NCBI RefSeq assembly: GCF_003352165.1
Contig: NZ_CP029176.1
Location: 2,480,001-2,544,000, forward strand
Direction: 5' to 3'
Length of the DNA stretch: 64,000 nt
Source of the DNA: Acidibrevibacterium fodinaquatile
GTDB taxonomy: Bacteria; Pseudomonadota; Alphaproteobacteria; Acetobacterales; Acetobacteraceae
Shown here: positions 29,014 to 37,057 of the stretch, one piece after another
Numbering within the stretch: position 1 is the stretch's first letter
Layout: each line of letters begins with the position of its first letter
Translations under genes and position numbers: made by a program
The notes under the pieces: model-generated
Databases searched by the model: none
What the model was told of the DNA's origin: nothing
The model's input: only the letters and a program-made list of their open reading frames with translations

Positions 29014-32000
29014 GTAGGTTTGGTATTGGTTGCCTGGCTGCCGCCTCGCGGCGGGGTTGCGGTTTGGGCGCATTGGGTACGCCGAGGCCATTGAGATAGC
29101 CATCTTTGCTTGCTTGTCTCAGCCGAGCAAGAAGCTTTCCGGTGGGTTGACGCTGGCCGGACAATATACGCGAGAGATGCCCGTCATCTATGCCGATGCG
29201 TTTGGCGAACTGGCGCAGGCCGACTTCCTGGCAGCGTTGACGGATGAGCGCTAGGATGTCCGTGGCGGATGATTGGTTTGCTGTGACCTGACGGGCGCGG
29301 GCCGCGAGCTTGGTGAGTTCGGCATCCGGCAATGATTTCCGCCCGGCAAGGATGTCGCAGAGATGGCGCCGCGACCAATGCGTGACGGTGGCGAATTTCC
29401 CCATGCCGATGGTTGTGATGGCCTCCCGGATAGCGGCGAGCAGGCGCTCGCGATCGGCGATGGCGAGGCCGTATTCGTTTTGGGCTTCCGGATCGAGGCC
29501 AAGGAAGAATTGTTCTTCCCAGCGATTGGCCTCCTTGCCGATCAGATGGATTGCCCCCGCCCGGAGATGCCGCCGTTCGGTTGGGCCGCGATCGGTAAAG
29601 TCGCCGTGGCGGAATTTTGCTTCGGGGTGGAGATGATAGCGGAGCAACGCTTGCCGGTAGGTCTTGAGCTGACGGCGTGGCACCGGCGCGCCGGTTTCGC
29701 GGTTGAAGGCAAGGCACGCGGCGTTGGCCGGGTCTGGATCATAGGGTGCGACCACCTTCGGGAGGTGTGCCTTCGCTTGCGGAGCGAGCGGCTTTTCCCG
29801 TCGCGCATGATCGCGCATCCGCTCCGGTGAGGTCGGAGCGCTCTCAGCGGCGGCGCTCTCTATCAATCGGCTGGCCTGGAAGGCAAGCAGGAAGCCGAAG
29901 GGCCGAACCTGCTCGCGGTAGGGTTTGTTGCGGTTGAAGCGCTTAAACCATGCGAGAAGGCGCGGGGTGGTGGCTGCGTAGCGGCTGACCGCAGGGCTGG
30001 CGAAGCCGGGCAGATCAGTGGTTTCGACCTGGTCGGGGCGATGATCGAGGGCTGCGGTTACGATGCAGTGCCAGACATCATGCTGCCAGCGCTCGACACC
30101 AATTTCCGAAAGCGGCGCTTTGGGCTCGGGAAGAACTTTCCGCGCCTCGCTGCCGCGGTAGGATGAAATGAGATGGCCGAGGCCATGGGCAGACGCCTTG
30201 CGTAGAACGGGGTGGCCGCGTTCATCAAGGTTGAACAAGGCGTAGCGTTTGGCGGAGATGGCGAATGCGTAAAGCGGTTCGACCTCGTCACGCCGATCAA
30301 CGGAAAAATTGGTATCCTCCAGCTTGAGCAGGGGCGCTTTTTCCGCATAGGGGTTGAGCGGCGTGAACCATGCCCGGATCGCCTCGACCGTCGTCCAGAA
30401 TAGGCCGTCCGCCATCGCCTCGGGTTTGGCGACGGCAAGGCTATCGGTATCGCAGAATACCCAATCGAGCCCGGCGTCTTGCACGAGGCGCTCAGCGAGG
30501 GCGAGCATCAGCCGGGCGGCGCCGGTGATCAGGGTTGCCAACAGCGGGTGAAAGAATTTTCCGGGCGTCTCGATCTGATCGATGGCAACTGGCTTGCCGG
30601 CACCATCGGGACCGTAGCAGGTTGCTACCTCACGCTTGGGCAGTTCCTCCGCATTCAACTCCATGAAGATGCCATAGCTCGTGGCGTTGGCCAGGATTTT
30701 CACCGCCATCTGCTCGGCGTCGAGACGGCCGCGTTCGATGCCTTTGGTGCCGCGCATGCGATTCTTGAGGGTGGAGCGGAGATCGATCAGCCGGCGGTAG
30801 AAGTCATCACTGGCCGGATCGATTCGATAGGTGGCTTGCCCGGCGATATCGACGGGCTTCAGGCCCTCCTGCATAGGGCCCGGCGCGAAGCGGATAGCCT
30901 GGAGCACTTGTGGCGTCTTGCCCGATAGCAGCGTCGCGGCGAGGCAGTCGGCGAGCGTGAACCAGAGCGGTTGCTCGCTGGTCAGATGATTGAGGCCGAT
31001 GGTGTAGTTCGGCTCCTGCGCGTAGCGGGTGCGCACCGGAAAGAGATCGGCCTCGGCCCGCACTTGCACGATCACGGGTAAGCCGGCCCAGAATTCCGGG
31101 CGTTGCAAGTGATCGAGCGACGCCGTGGCGAGCAGGTTACGCACCTCCGCCGTCGCGTCACTCTGCTCGGTGCCATCGGCGATGACGAAGCGCCAGAGAG
31201 TCATCAGCGTGCAAACGGTCGGATACATCGAGAGAAAATCACAATAGGCGATCTGGCGAACGACGCGGCGAAGGCGCACCTCGGCCCGGCCGCCGTAATA
31301 GGTGCTCATGATCTGGCCGATCAAACCCGACGGCATCGCGCGGGATGTCTCCCGCCACGGCTTGACACCCATCTCCCGGAGATAGGCCTTGCCGAGCCCG
31401 GCCTCGCTCAGGATGCGATAGACTGGTGTGCCGCCAAGACGATGGTGCGCATAGCGCTCGCGCAAAGCCTCAAAGCATGACCAGGTTGTTTGTACGTCTT
31501 GCATCGCGTAGTCGAGATAGGCTTTGGTCAATGGACCGCCATGATCCTCTGTTGCCTGCTTACGATCGGCGAGATCGAGGAATTCGGCAAGGCTGGCAAG
31601 GCTGAAATTCCGACTGGTGAGGGCCGCGGCGAGGGTTTTCACGTCGAGGAAATAGCCACGCCGAGGGGCCACGCGCATCCCGCGCCGGCGCATGCCCCGC
31701 CCTGTTCTTTGCCCGCGCTTGGCGGCAAAACGGATCAGCGCGGCGCGGCGCGAGAGATGTTTGACCTGCACCTGTGGTTGTCGCTTGTCAGGGCTGAGCT
31801 GAAAGGAAAAACCGCCGCGCATCATCCGGCCACGCGCCGAGGCATGGCGGATGGCGAGACGCGAAAGATCAAAGGGCAGATTGAAGCCGACGATCATCGC
31901 GCCGAGATCGTAGCCGACGCCGTAGAAGATATCGCCAACGAATGTCTCGGTGGTCATCAGTTTGCACCTGCGAGCGGCCGCATATTCCGCAATGAGTGCC

Positions 32001-32269
32001 TGGTCGGCATTGCTCAAGCTGGTTGGATCGTAAAAGATACCGGCCTCGTCAAGATCAGACCCACGGCGGAGCTGATAACAGCCGAAGCGCAATTGCTGCG
32101 CGGCATCGATAGTGGTCTCGGTGTCGAAGATCAGTGTCCATTCCGATGGGCCAATATCGGGCGCCTGGAAGCGCCGCCGGCGGTTGGCCGCCGCCGGGGC
32201 GATCCAGAGCGCACCATCATCGAGAAAAGCACGCACCGCGATGGAGGCCTCTTCCTCAGGCGCGATCAT
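28997..32269 (-). CDS. polB: Family B DNA polymerase (casposon PolB)
   Basis: 1090 residues. N-terminal 3'-5' exonuclease: Exo I D49-T-E51, Exo II N130-LPF-D134, Exo III Y254-AMQ-D258. Polymerase motif A D344-FLSMYP, motif B K524-ILANATSYG, motif C D607-T-D609, and a KRYALF segment in the thumb region. The C-terminal ~150 residues hold two helix-turn-helix-like stretches (RRHLCDILAGRKSLPDAEL; LRQFAKRIGIDDGHLSRIL). It presumably replicates or fills in the element. The start overlaps the HNH stop (ATGA). The last residues FTTP and the stop lie in the left inverted repeat. Confidence 0.93.
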   Translation of the reverse strand: MIAPEEEASIAVRAFLDDGALWIAPAAANRRRRFQAPDIGPSEWTLIFDTETTIDAAQQLRFGCYQLRRGSDLDEAGIFYDPTSLSNADQALIAEYAAARRCKLMTTETFVGDIFYGVGYDLGAMIVGFNLPFDLSRLAIRHASARGRMMRGGFSFQLSPDKRQPQVQVKHLSRRAALIRFAAKRGQRTGRGMRRRGMRVAPRRGYFLDVKTLAAALTSRNFSLASLAEFLDLADRKQATEDHGGPLTKAYLDYAMQDVQTTWSCFEALRERYAHHRLGGTPVYRILSEAGLGKAYLREMGVKPWRETSRAMPSGLIGQIMSTYYGGRAEVRLRRVVRQIAYCDFLSMYPTVCTLMTLWRFVIADGTEQSDATAEVRNLLATASLDHLQRPEFWAGLPVIVQVRAEADLFPVRTRYAQEPNYTIGLNHLTSEQPLWFTLADCLAATLLSGKTPQVLQAIRFAPGPMQEGLKPVDIAGQATYRIDPASDDFYRRLIDLRSTLKNRMRGTKGIERGRLDAEQMAVKILANATSYGIFMELNAEELPKREVATCYGPDGAGKPVAIDQIETPGKFFHPLLATLITGAARLMLALAERLVQDAGLDWVFCDTDSLAVAKPEAMADGLFWTTVEAIRAWFTPLNPYAEKAPLLKLEDTNFSVDRRDEVEPLYAFAISAKRYALFNLDERGHPVLRKASAHGLGHLISSYRGSEARKVLPEPKAPLSEIGVERWQHDVWHCIVTAALDHRPDQVETTDLPGFASPAVSRYAATTPRLLAWFKRFNRNKPYREQVRPFGFLLAFQASRLIESAAAESAPTSPERMRDHARREKPLAPQAKAHLPKVVAPYDPDPANAACLAFNRETGAPVPRRQLKTYRQALLRYHLHPEAKFRHGDFTDRGPTERRHLRAGAIHLIGKEANRWEEQFFLGLDPEAQNEYGLAIADRERLLAAIREAITTIGMGKFATVTHWSRRHLCDILAGRKSLPDAELTKLAARARQVTANQSSATDILALIRQRCQEVGLRQFAKRIGIDDGHLSRILSGQRQPTGKLLARLRQASKDGYLNGLGVPNAPKPQPRREAAARQPIPNLPFTTP

Positions 32270-32634
32270 GGGTGCGTGCCTGAGGCTGGCGTGGCGCGCG
32301 CCTTGTCGATCAGAAGCTTGCCGACCTCCTTGAGCTTTGCGACAGCGAGTGCCAGGAGGTCGGCGAGACCGAGCAATTTATGTCCGAGGTTCTCCATCCA
32401 CCCTGGATCATCATGCAAAGGCAGGGGATGATCGCACTGCATATCGGAAAGCTTGCGGTGGCAATTGCGGCAAACCGGGATGGTTTCGTCGTCGAATTTC
32501 CGGCCTGCGATATGATGCAGCTCAAGGCACCGCGCGTCGGCCTCGCCGCAATAGGGGCATTGAGCATCATTCCGACCAAGTCGCTCTTGCGCTGCTCGCC
32601 GGCGGGCTGCCTGCTTTCTCGTGGAGTCATCCAT
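32266..32634 (-). CDS. HNH endonuclease (casposon-type)
   Basis: 122 residues. Zinc-finger-like C26-PYC29, then ELHH (His40-His41) with AGRKFDDETIPVCRNCHRKLS: a beta-beta-alpha-metal HNH core with C55/C58. The C-terminal half is a helical, leucine/lysine-rich stretch (LLGLADLLALAVAKLKEVGKLL). HNH nucleases are a recurrent companion of Cas1 and PolB in casposons; a role in processing ends or host DNA is not established. Coupled to polB by an ATGA overlap. Confidence 0.9.
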   Translation of the reverse strand: MDDSTRKQAARRRAAQERLGRNDAQCPYCGEADARCLELHHIAGRKFDDETIPVCRNCHRKLSDMQCDHPLPLHDDPGWMENLGHKLLGLADLLALAVAKLKEVGKLLIDKARATPASGTHP

Positions 32635-32649
32635 GGCTGTTCTCCATTA

Positions 32650-33225
32650 TCAAACGACAATTCGATAGACATCCTCGAAGGTCTCGCCGCCGCTGGCGTC
32701 CAGCCGATAGAGCGCATTCGGATCGGTCTCGAGGGGATAGCGGTGGCCAGCGGTGTCGGTGACTGCCTCACCCACGAACGGGTCGAGATTGGCTGGATCA
32801 TTGCTTTCCAGGAACCGCCCGACCGCCGCCATATAGCGGCCGATGATGTCGGCCTCGGCCGGCGTGACGTTCACGACCATGGGAGCACCCTGGCTGTAGA
32901 GCAGCATCTGTCGGATGCGCGTATCGTCCGGGCCAACGGTCCAGCGTCCGCCGCGCTTCTCGGCAATGCCGGAAGCGGCGAGATAGCGTCGCAGCCGTTC
33001 CGGCGCGACATGGACGCTGCGAGCAGCCTCGCTCAGGCTTTGCCCGGATTTGATCGCGCGTAGCCCTGCTTCGAGCTGGCGGCTGAAAGCAGGCATCTTT
33101 ATTCGCAGTTGCGCTTCTGTCTGTCGTGGATGCCCCCGCGCCTGCGATCGGCTAAGGCCGCGCATGGCACCGCGTGCGATGCGGCGGGCATATTCGGCAC
33201 GGTAGTCGCGCGGACGCCGGCTCAT
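32650..33225 (-). CDS. HTH-containing protein of unknown function
   Basis: 191 residues. Arginine-rich N-terminus MSRRPRDYRAEYARRIARG followed by LSRSQARGHPR; a helix-turn-helix-like stretch at about 70-100 (SLSEAARSVHVAPERLRRYLAASG); and an acidic C-terminal half ending in YPLETDPNALYRLDASGGETFEDVYRIVV. I cannot name the family. The start overlaps the mom-like stop (ATGA 33222-33225), and the stop is 16 bp from the hnh gene, so all five left-arm genes form one transcription unit. It may bind DNA, for example element ends, by inference only. Confidence 0.65.
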   Translation of the reverse strand: MSRRPRDYRAEYARRIARGAMRGLSRSQARGHPRQTEAQLRIKMPAFSRQLEAGLRAIKSGQSLSEAARSVHVAPERLRRYLAASGIAEKRGGRWTVGPDDTRIRQMLLYSQGAPMVVNVTPAEADIIGRYMAAVGRFLESNDPANLDPFVGEAVTDTAGHRYPLETDPNALYRLDASGGETFEDVYRIVV

Positions 33226-33926
33226 GGCGCGTGATCGTTGCGCGGGTAGGGCTGCGGCGTATCGCGCAACCGCCAGCGCCAGGCGGGATCGAGCACATAG
33301 ACATAGCGGTGCTTGCCGCCGATCAGATAGCGCTTGGCCGGGATACCGGTGCGGCGCAGATGCCCGACGCCGTTGGCCCCGAGCGTGCCATAGACGGTGC
33401 GCGGATGGCATGGCTTGCCATCCCCGAGATCGACATAGCTCCCCGGACTGCCGCGGCCGAGATAGAGCCAGCCGGTAGCCTGATAGATCGTGCCCCGATG
33501 CCCAACCGTCGGATCAGCATAGGAAAGCACGAGCTTCCAGATATTTTCCTGGCGCAGCAGGCGCAGGATAACGCCGATGACGCGGCTTTCTGCATTCTTG
33601 GGTAAATCATCGGCGAGCCATAGCCGGGCGAGCGTCGCCACATGCTGCGGCCGACCGCCTCGCATCAGCCGCCAACCATGGCGCGGCCCGGCGGTGAACA
33701 CCGCGCCGCCTACCAGTTCCGCACCGGCATAGACCCCAAAGCAGCGCCACGTGGCGGCCGGCATGCTGTGCAGGTAGTGGTGATCGACGATCAGCCGCCG
33801 CACCACCAATGGCGAAACCGGGCGCACGCTGAGCGCTTTCAAGTTGGAGCGCGGGGGTCGGACTCGCACCGCCATCTGCGCGGGGGAAACCGCGCTATCC
33901 TGCTCTTGAACGACCCGCGCCGACAT
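33222..33926 (-). CDS. Mom-like DNA modification protein
   Basis: 234 residues resembling phage Mu Mom, a GNAT-fold enzyme that adds a methylcarbamoyl group to adenine and shields phage DNA from restriction. Supporting stretches: RRLIVDHHYLHSMPAATWRCFGVYAGAELVGGAVFTAGP, VATLARLWLADDLPKNAESRVIGVILRLLR, and VLSYADPTVGHRGTIYQATGWLYLG, with an arginine/tyrosine-rich C-terminal YLIGGKHRYVYVLDP. Mom assignment is by recognised pattern, not a search. Start and stop overlap the flanking left-arm genes, implying tight co-expression. Confidence 0.75.
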   Translation of the reverse strand: MSARVVQEQDSAVSPAQMAVRVRPPRSNLKALSVRPVSPLVVRRLIVDHHYLHSMPAATWRCFGVYAGAELVGGAVFTAGPRHGWRLMRGGRPQHVATLARLWLADDLPKNAESRVIGVILRLLRQENIWKLVLSYADPTVGHRGTIYQATGWLYLGRGSPGSYVDLGDGKPCHPRTVYGTLGANGVGHLRRTGIPAKRYLIGGKHRYVYVLDPAWRWRLRDTPQPYPRNDHAP

Positions 33927-34714
33927 CAGGAAGCCGCTGCCTCGTAACCAAGCGCCTCGGCGACGGCGAGGACGTTGCCGCTCGACCAGCCAAGGCGCTC
34001 TGCCAGTTCCCGTGCCTTCGCCTCACCGAGAACGGCGCGGCAGGCATCGACGCCTGCCTTGATCGTTGAGAAGCCCGCGAGATTGTCCAGCGTTTCCAGC
34101 ATGACTGCGAGGCGTTCCAGATGGCGAACGATCTCGCGTTGCTGGATGCGCTCGGCCGGTGTGGTCGCCCGCTCGATCACATCGCTGATGACATCGACGA
34201 TAGAGCGGCTCGATGATGCTGGCGAGGCTGGATAGACGCGCCCATCCCGACCGCGCCGTGTCTCGGCGGGGGCGATGGCGGCATCCCGCTCCAAGTCCTG
34301 GCGGACTTTGGCGATCGTGGGCTGCACCAGCCCGGCGCGGCGGCCGATCTCCCGGTCTGACCAGTCGGGGTGCTGATGGAGAAGGCGCCTAGCGAAGGCC
34401 CGCCGGTCCGCCAGCGTCAGCGGCCTTCCATGTGCGACGTTGAAGGCAAAGGCGAGGCTGGTCAGGTCGCCGTCCGCCGGAGGGTCCAGAACCTCCACCG
34501 GCACCTCGGCCAGTCCAAGGTTCTGCGCGGCAGCCAGCCGGTGGAACCCGTCAATCAGCAGGAAGCCGTCGCCCTGCACCACCACGCGCAGCGGCGGCCA
34601 GGCTTCGGGTACGGCCTCCAATGCCCTGACATGATCAGGGTCGATGCCGTCAACCCGGGGCTGGAGGGCCGGGTCGGCTACAACCCTTCTTACTGGAACT
34701 GAAGACTGGTTCAT
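33926..34714 (-). CDS. ParB/Srx-domain DNA-binding protein
   Basis: 262 residues. N-terminal ParB-like domain (about 10-110) with LQPRVDGIDPDHVRAL, LLIDGFHRLAAAQNLGLAEVPVEVL and NVAHGRPLTLADRRAFARRLL, then an HTH (SDREIGRRAGLVQPTIAKVRQDL) and a helical C-terminus. It could be a regulator, segregation factor or partner of the Mom-like protein. First gene of the left arm; the ATG at 34714 is preceded by GGAGGCCACC, while the longer ORF from 34828 lacks ParB homology there. The stop overlaps the mom-like start by one base. Confidence 0.8.
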   Translation of the reverse strand: MNQSSVPVRRVVADPALQPRVDGIDPDHVRALEAVPEAWPPLRVVVQGDGFLLIDGFHRLAAAQNLGLAEVPVEVLDPPADGDLTSLAFAFNVAHGRPLTLADRRAFARRLLHQHPDWSDREIGRRAGLVQPTIAKVRQDLERDAAIAPAETRRGRDGRVYPASPASSSRSIVDVISDVIERATTPAERIQQREIVRHLERLAVMLETLDNLAGFSTIKAGVDACRAVLGEAKARELAERLGWSSGNVLAVAEALGYEAAAS

Positions 34715-34863
34715 GGTGGCCTCCGCGGTGGATGCCCTCGTGACGTAGGATATGAGCCGACACCAAACTACCAAAATCAGTGATAGTTGTTGCCAGAAGG
34801 AGCGTTCCGTGATCTCGTGCTGCACCAACTTCGGAGGTCACACTGCTTCATGGCAGCATCACG
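34715..34863. promoter_or_regulatory. Divergent control region of the casposon
   Basis: The only divergent intergenic gap in the element; both arms must be transcribed from here. It contains an imperfect palindrome, AACTACC (34766-34772) and GATAGTT (34782-34788), 9-nt spacer, one mismatch, a possible operator for the ParB-like or HTH proteins. No convincing -35/-10 pair could be fixed. Confidence 0.45.
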
Positions 34864-35829
34864 ATGAATCGGGATGAACTCCTTGATCGCGCCAACCGTT
34901 GGTCGCAGCCACGCTACGGCTTGCGGGTGACCCCGCGGCAGCTTGCGGACTGGGTCCACGAGGCGCTTGTCCCTGGGCCGGCCCGGCTCAAGGGCACGGG
35001 GACGCGGGTGCCGCAGTGGGAATGGTCGGCAAAGAGCTATGCACGTGTCCTACGGCTGTGCCGGGCAAAGGGATTAGGAAAGAAATACGGGGCGATGACA
35101 TTTGACGCTCTGCGGATCGTGATTTGGTTGCAGAATGCCGATCCAATTTCACGCGATGTCCGCGCTGCCATGGGGCGCGAATATCGTCGTCTCATTCGTC
35201 GAGCTTTCCATCCGCATCGAGCTGATCCTGGCCCGCCGCTGTCTCCTCGTTCTGGTCAAACCCGTAGGGTGCGAGCCGTCGAACGTCCACCCGATGAACG
35301 TCTCCGTCCGGTCTCTGATATCATTCCTCCCGAGGTCAAGGCAGCATTTTACGATAGCGCGCGCTTCGGCATAGAGTTTTCTCCGATGATCCTGGAGAAT
35401 ATTATCTCGAAGTTTTTTCCGTCCTATACCTCTGAAAATATACCGCCGAGTGGGATATGCTTGGATTTGAAGGGACTTGCTCAGCTCAGAGAGGATAAAA
35501 ATGACGTCGCTTCTCCTAACTCTGCGGAAGAGACGATTCGGAACCTCGACAAGCGGCATTTTGAGAGCGCTCGGATTCTGCTTAGGAAAAAGCGTCGAGC
35601 GTTTTTTTTGATCAGTCGGTTGATTCGTCACTATGCACCAAATCTCGCCGGCATTGCATCTGCTTTCGAGGTGGCCGGGCAAGCCTCGTTGCAATTTCCA
35701 TGGAATTTCGTCTCATACGTGTTGTTTCTCCACGGTCTCCGCAAAGTGCCCGACATAGCATGCCTCGCAAGCACAATTGATGACGTGTGCGACTGGGCGT
35801 TGGCAGGAGGGTTTTTGCATGCACCCTAG
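34864..35829 (+). CDS. Casposon protein with N-terminal HTH-like region, unknown
   Basis: 321 residues. The N-terminus RYGLRVTPRQLADWVHEALVPGP with PQWEWSAKSYARVLRLCRAKG resembles a MerR-like winged HTH. The rest is unrecognised. From about base 35340 the gene becomes clearly AT-rich relative to the element (residues ~155-250), suggesting a mosaic origin. The stop overlaps the cas1 start by 11 bp, so it is co-translated with the casposase and could regulate or assist it. Confidence 0.6.
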   Translation: MNRDELLDRANRWSQPRYGLRVTPRQLADWVHEALVPGPARLKGTGTRVPQWEWSAKSYARVLRLCRAKGLGKKYGAMTFDALRIVIWLQNADPISRDVRAAMGREYRRLIRRAFHPHRADPGPPLSPRSGQTRRVRAVERPPDERLRPVSDIIPPEVKAAFYDSARFGIEFSPMILENIISKFFPSYTSENIPPSGICLDLKGLAQLREDKNDVASPNSAEETIRNLDKRHFESARILLRKKRRAFFLISRLIRHYAPNLAGIASAFEVAGQASLQFPWNFVSYVLFLHGLRKVPDIACLASTIDDVCDWALAGGFLHAP

Positions 35830-37009
35830 CGTTTCGAGCGAGAACGATAGCGCCGACTGGGCTGACTCTGCGCGTCGCTGGGCCCGACAGCAGGGTATTG
35901 GTAAACGACGTTACGCCGAACGCCAGCCGCTCATTCTGAGCGGCCACGGGATGCGGTTGCACATCAACAACGGTGCGCTCGAAATCCAAAATGGCTTCAC
36001 ACACTATCCGCAAATCCGCGAGACTTGGCGGTTTTTCCCCGGCGACCAAGAGCGGCCGGCGCGCATCATCCTGCTCGATGGCAGCGGCGCCCTTACGCTC
36101 GACGTGCTCGCTTGGCTCGCTGCGCAAGACATCCCGCTCATTCAACTCGACTATCGTGGCAACGTGCTCGCCGCGATCGGCCAGCGCAGCATCGGCAACG
36201 ATCCCGGCCTGCTCGCCTTGCAAGTCGCTGCGGCGCATGACCCCAAACGCGCCGGCGCCATTGCGACTTGGTTGGTGCGGGAAAAACTGATCGCCGCGCG
36301 TCAGACCCTACTCGCGGCCCTTTCGGATAGCACCGCGCGCAAGGCCGCGCTCGCCCTTGTCAATGCAGAGATCGACCGCCTCAGCCAGCCCTTCGCTGGG
36401 CCAAAGACCGCTCTGCTCGGCATCGAGGGAAAATGCGCGCAGCTCTATTTCGATACCTGGCGTGATCTGCCAATCACCTGGAAAAGCACCACGCGCAAGC
36501 CGATCCCCGAGACCTGGCGCCGCATCGGCCCGCGCCGCTCGCGCGCCCAAGCCCGCAGCCGCAATGCCACCCATCCGGCCCAGGCAATGCTGAATTACGC
36601 CTATGCGGTTCTGGAAAGCCAAATCCGTATCGAGACCGCGCGCATCGGCCTCGACCCGGCAACCGGCTTTCTCCACGATCAGCGTCCCGACCGCCCGGCG
36701 CTGATCCTCGATCTTCTGGAGCCCTTACGCCCGACGGTGGATCGCATCGTGCTCGGCGTCATAGCTGGCCAAACCTTCACCCCGGCGGATTTTACCCTCA
36801 GCGCCGATGGCACCTGCCGCCTGCACCCGGCGCTTGCCCGCCGCCTCGTCGCCGACATCGGCCCAATCGAGGGCATCTCCCCCCTCCTGGCCGCGTTCTT
36901 GAGGCGCCTTGGCCACACCCCACCGCTCGCCATCCCACACCGCAGCAAGGCGTGGCTGGCGCAAAAGAGGGTGGCCGGCCCCGCCGAGACGAGGCAATCG
37001 CCGGTTTGA
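35819..37009 (+). CDS. cas1: Cas1-family integrase (casposase)
   Basis: 396 residues. Integrates element DNA into the host, making the target duplication. The Cas1 N-terminal beta domain is seen in GMRLHINNGALEIQNGFTHYP and ARIILLDGSGALTLDVLAWLAAQDIPLIQL. The helical catalytic domain has metal ligands E203 in LGIEGKCAQLYF, H286 in TGFLHDQRPDRPAL, and D298/E301 in LILDLLEPLRP, plus HPAQAMLNYAYAVLESQ. The C-terminal tail beyond the Cas1 core could bind inverted repeats. No cas2, other cas gene or CRISPR array is present, which with PolB, HNH and inverted repeats makes this a casposase. The ATG at 35819 follows GGAGGG. Confidence 0.93.
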   Translation: MHPSVSSENDSADWADSARRWARQQGIGKRRYAERQPLILSGHGMRLHINNGALEIQNGFTHYPQIRETWRFFPGDQERPARIILLDGSGALTLDVLAWLAAQDIPLIQLDYRGNVLAAIGQRSIGNDPGLLALQVAAAHDPKRAGAIATWLVREKLIAARQTLLAALSDSTARKAALALVNAEIDRLSQPFAGPKTALLGIEGKCAQLYFDTWRDLPITWKSTTRKPIPETWRRIGPRRSRAQARSRNATHPAQAMLNYAYAVLESQIRIETARIGLDPATGFLHDQRPDRPALILDLLEPLRPTVDRIVLGVIAGQTFTPADFTLSADGTCRLHPALARRLVADIGPIEGISPLLAAFLRRLGHTPPLAIPHRSKAWLAQKRVAGPAETRQSPV

Positions 37010-37057
37010 CGCCTACCCCAAGCCAATTCATGCTATGGGTGTAAGCGGAGGAAGCGC

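Noticed and set aside
35819-37009. A CRISPR-Cas adaptation locus because of Cas1
   Set aside because: No cas2, effector genes, leader or repeat-spacer array anywhere in the window; inverted repeats, PolB and HNH fit a casposon.
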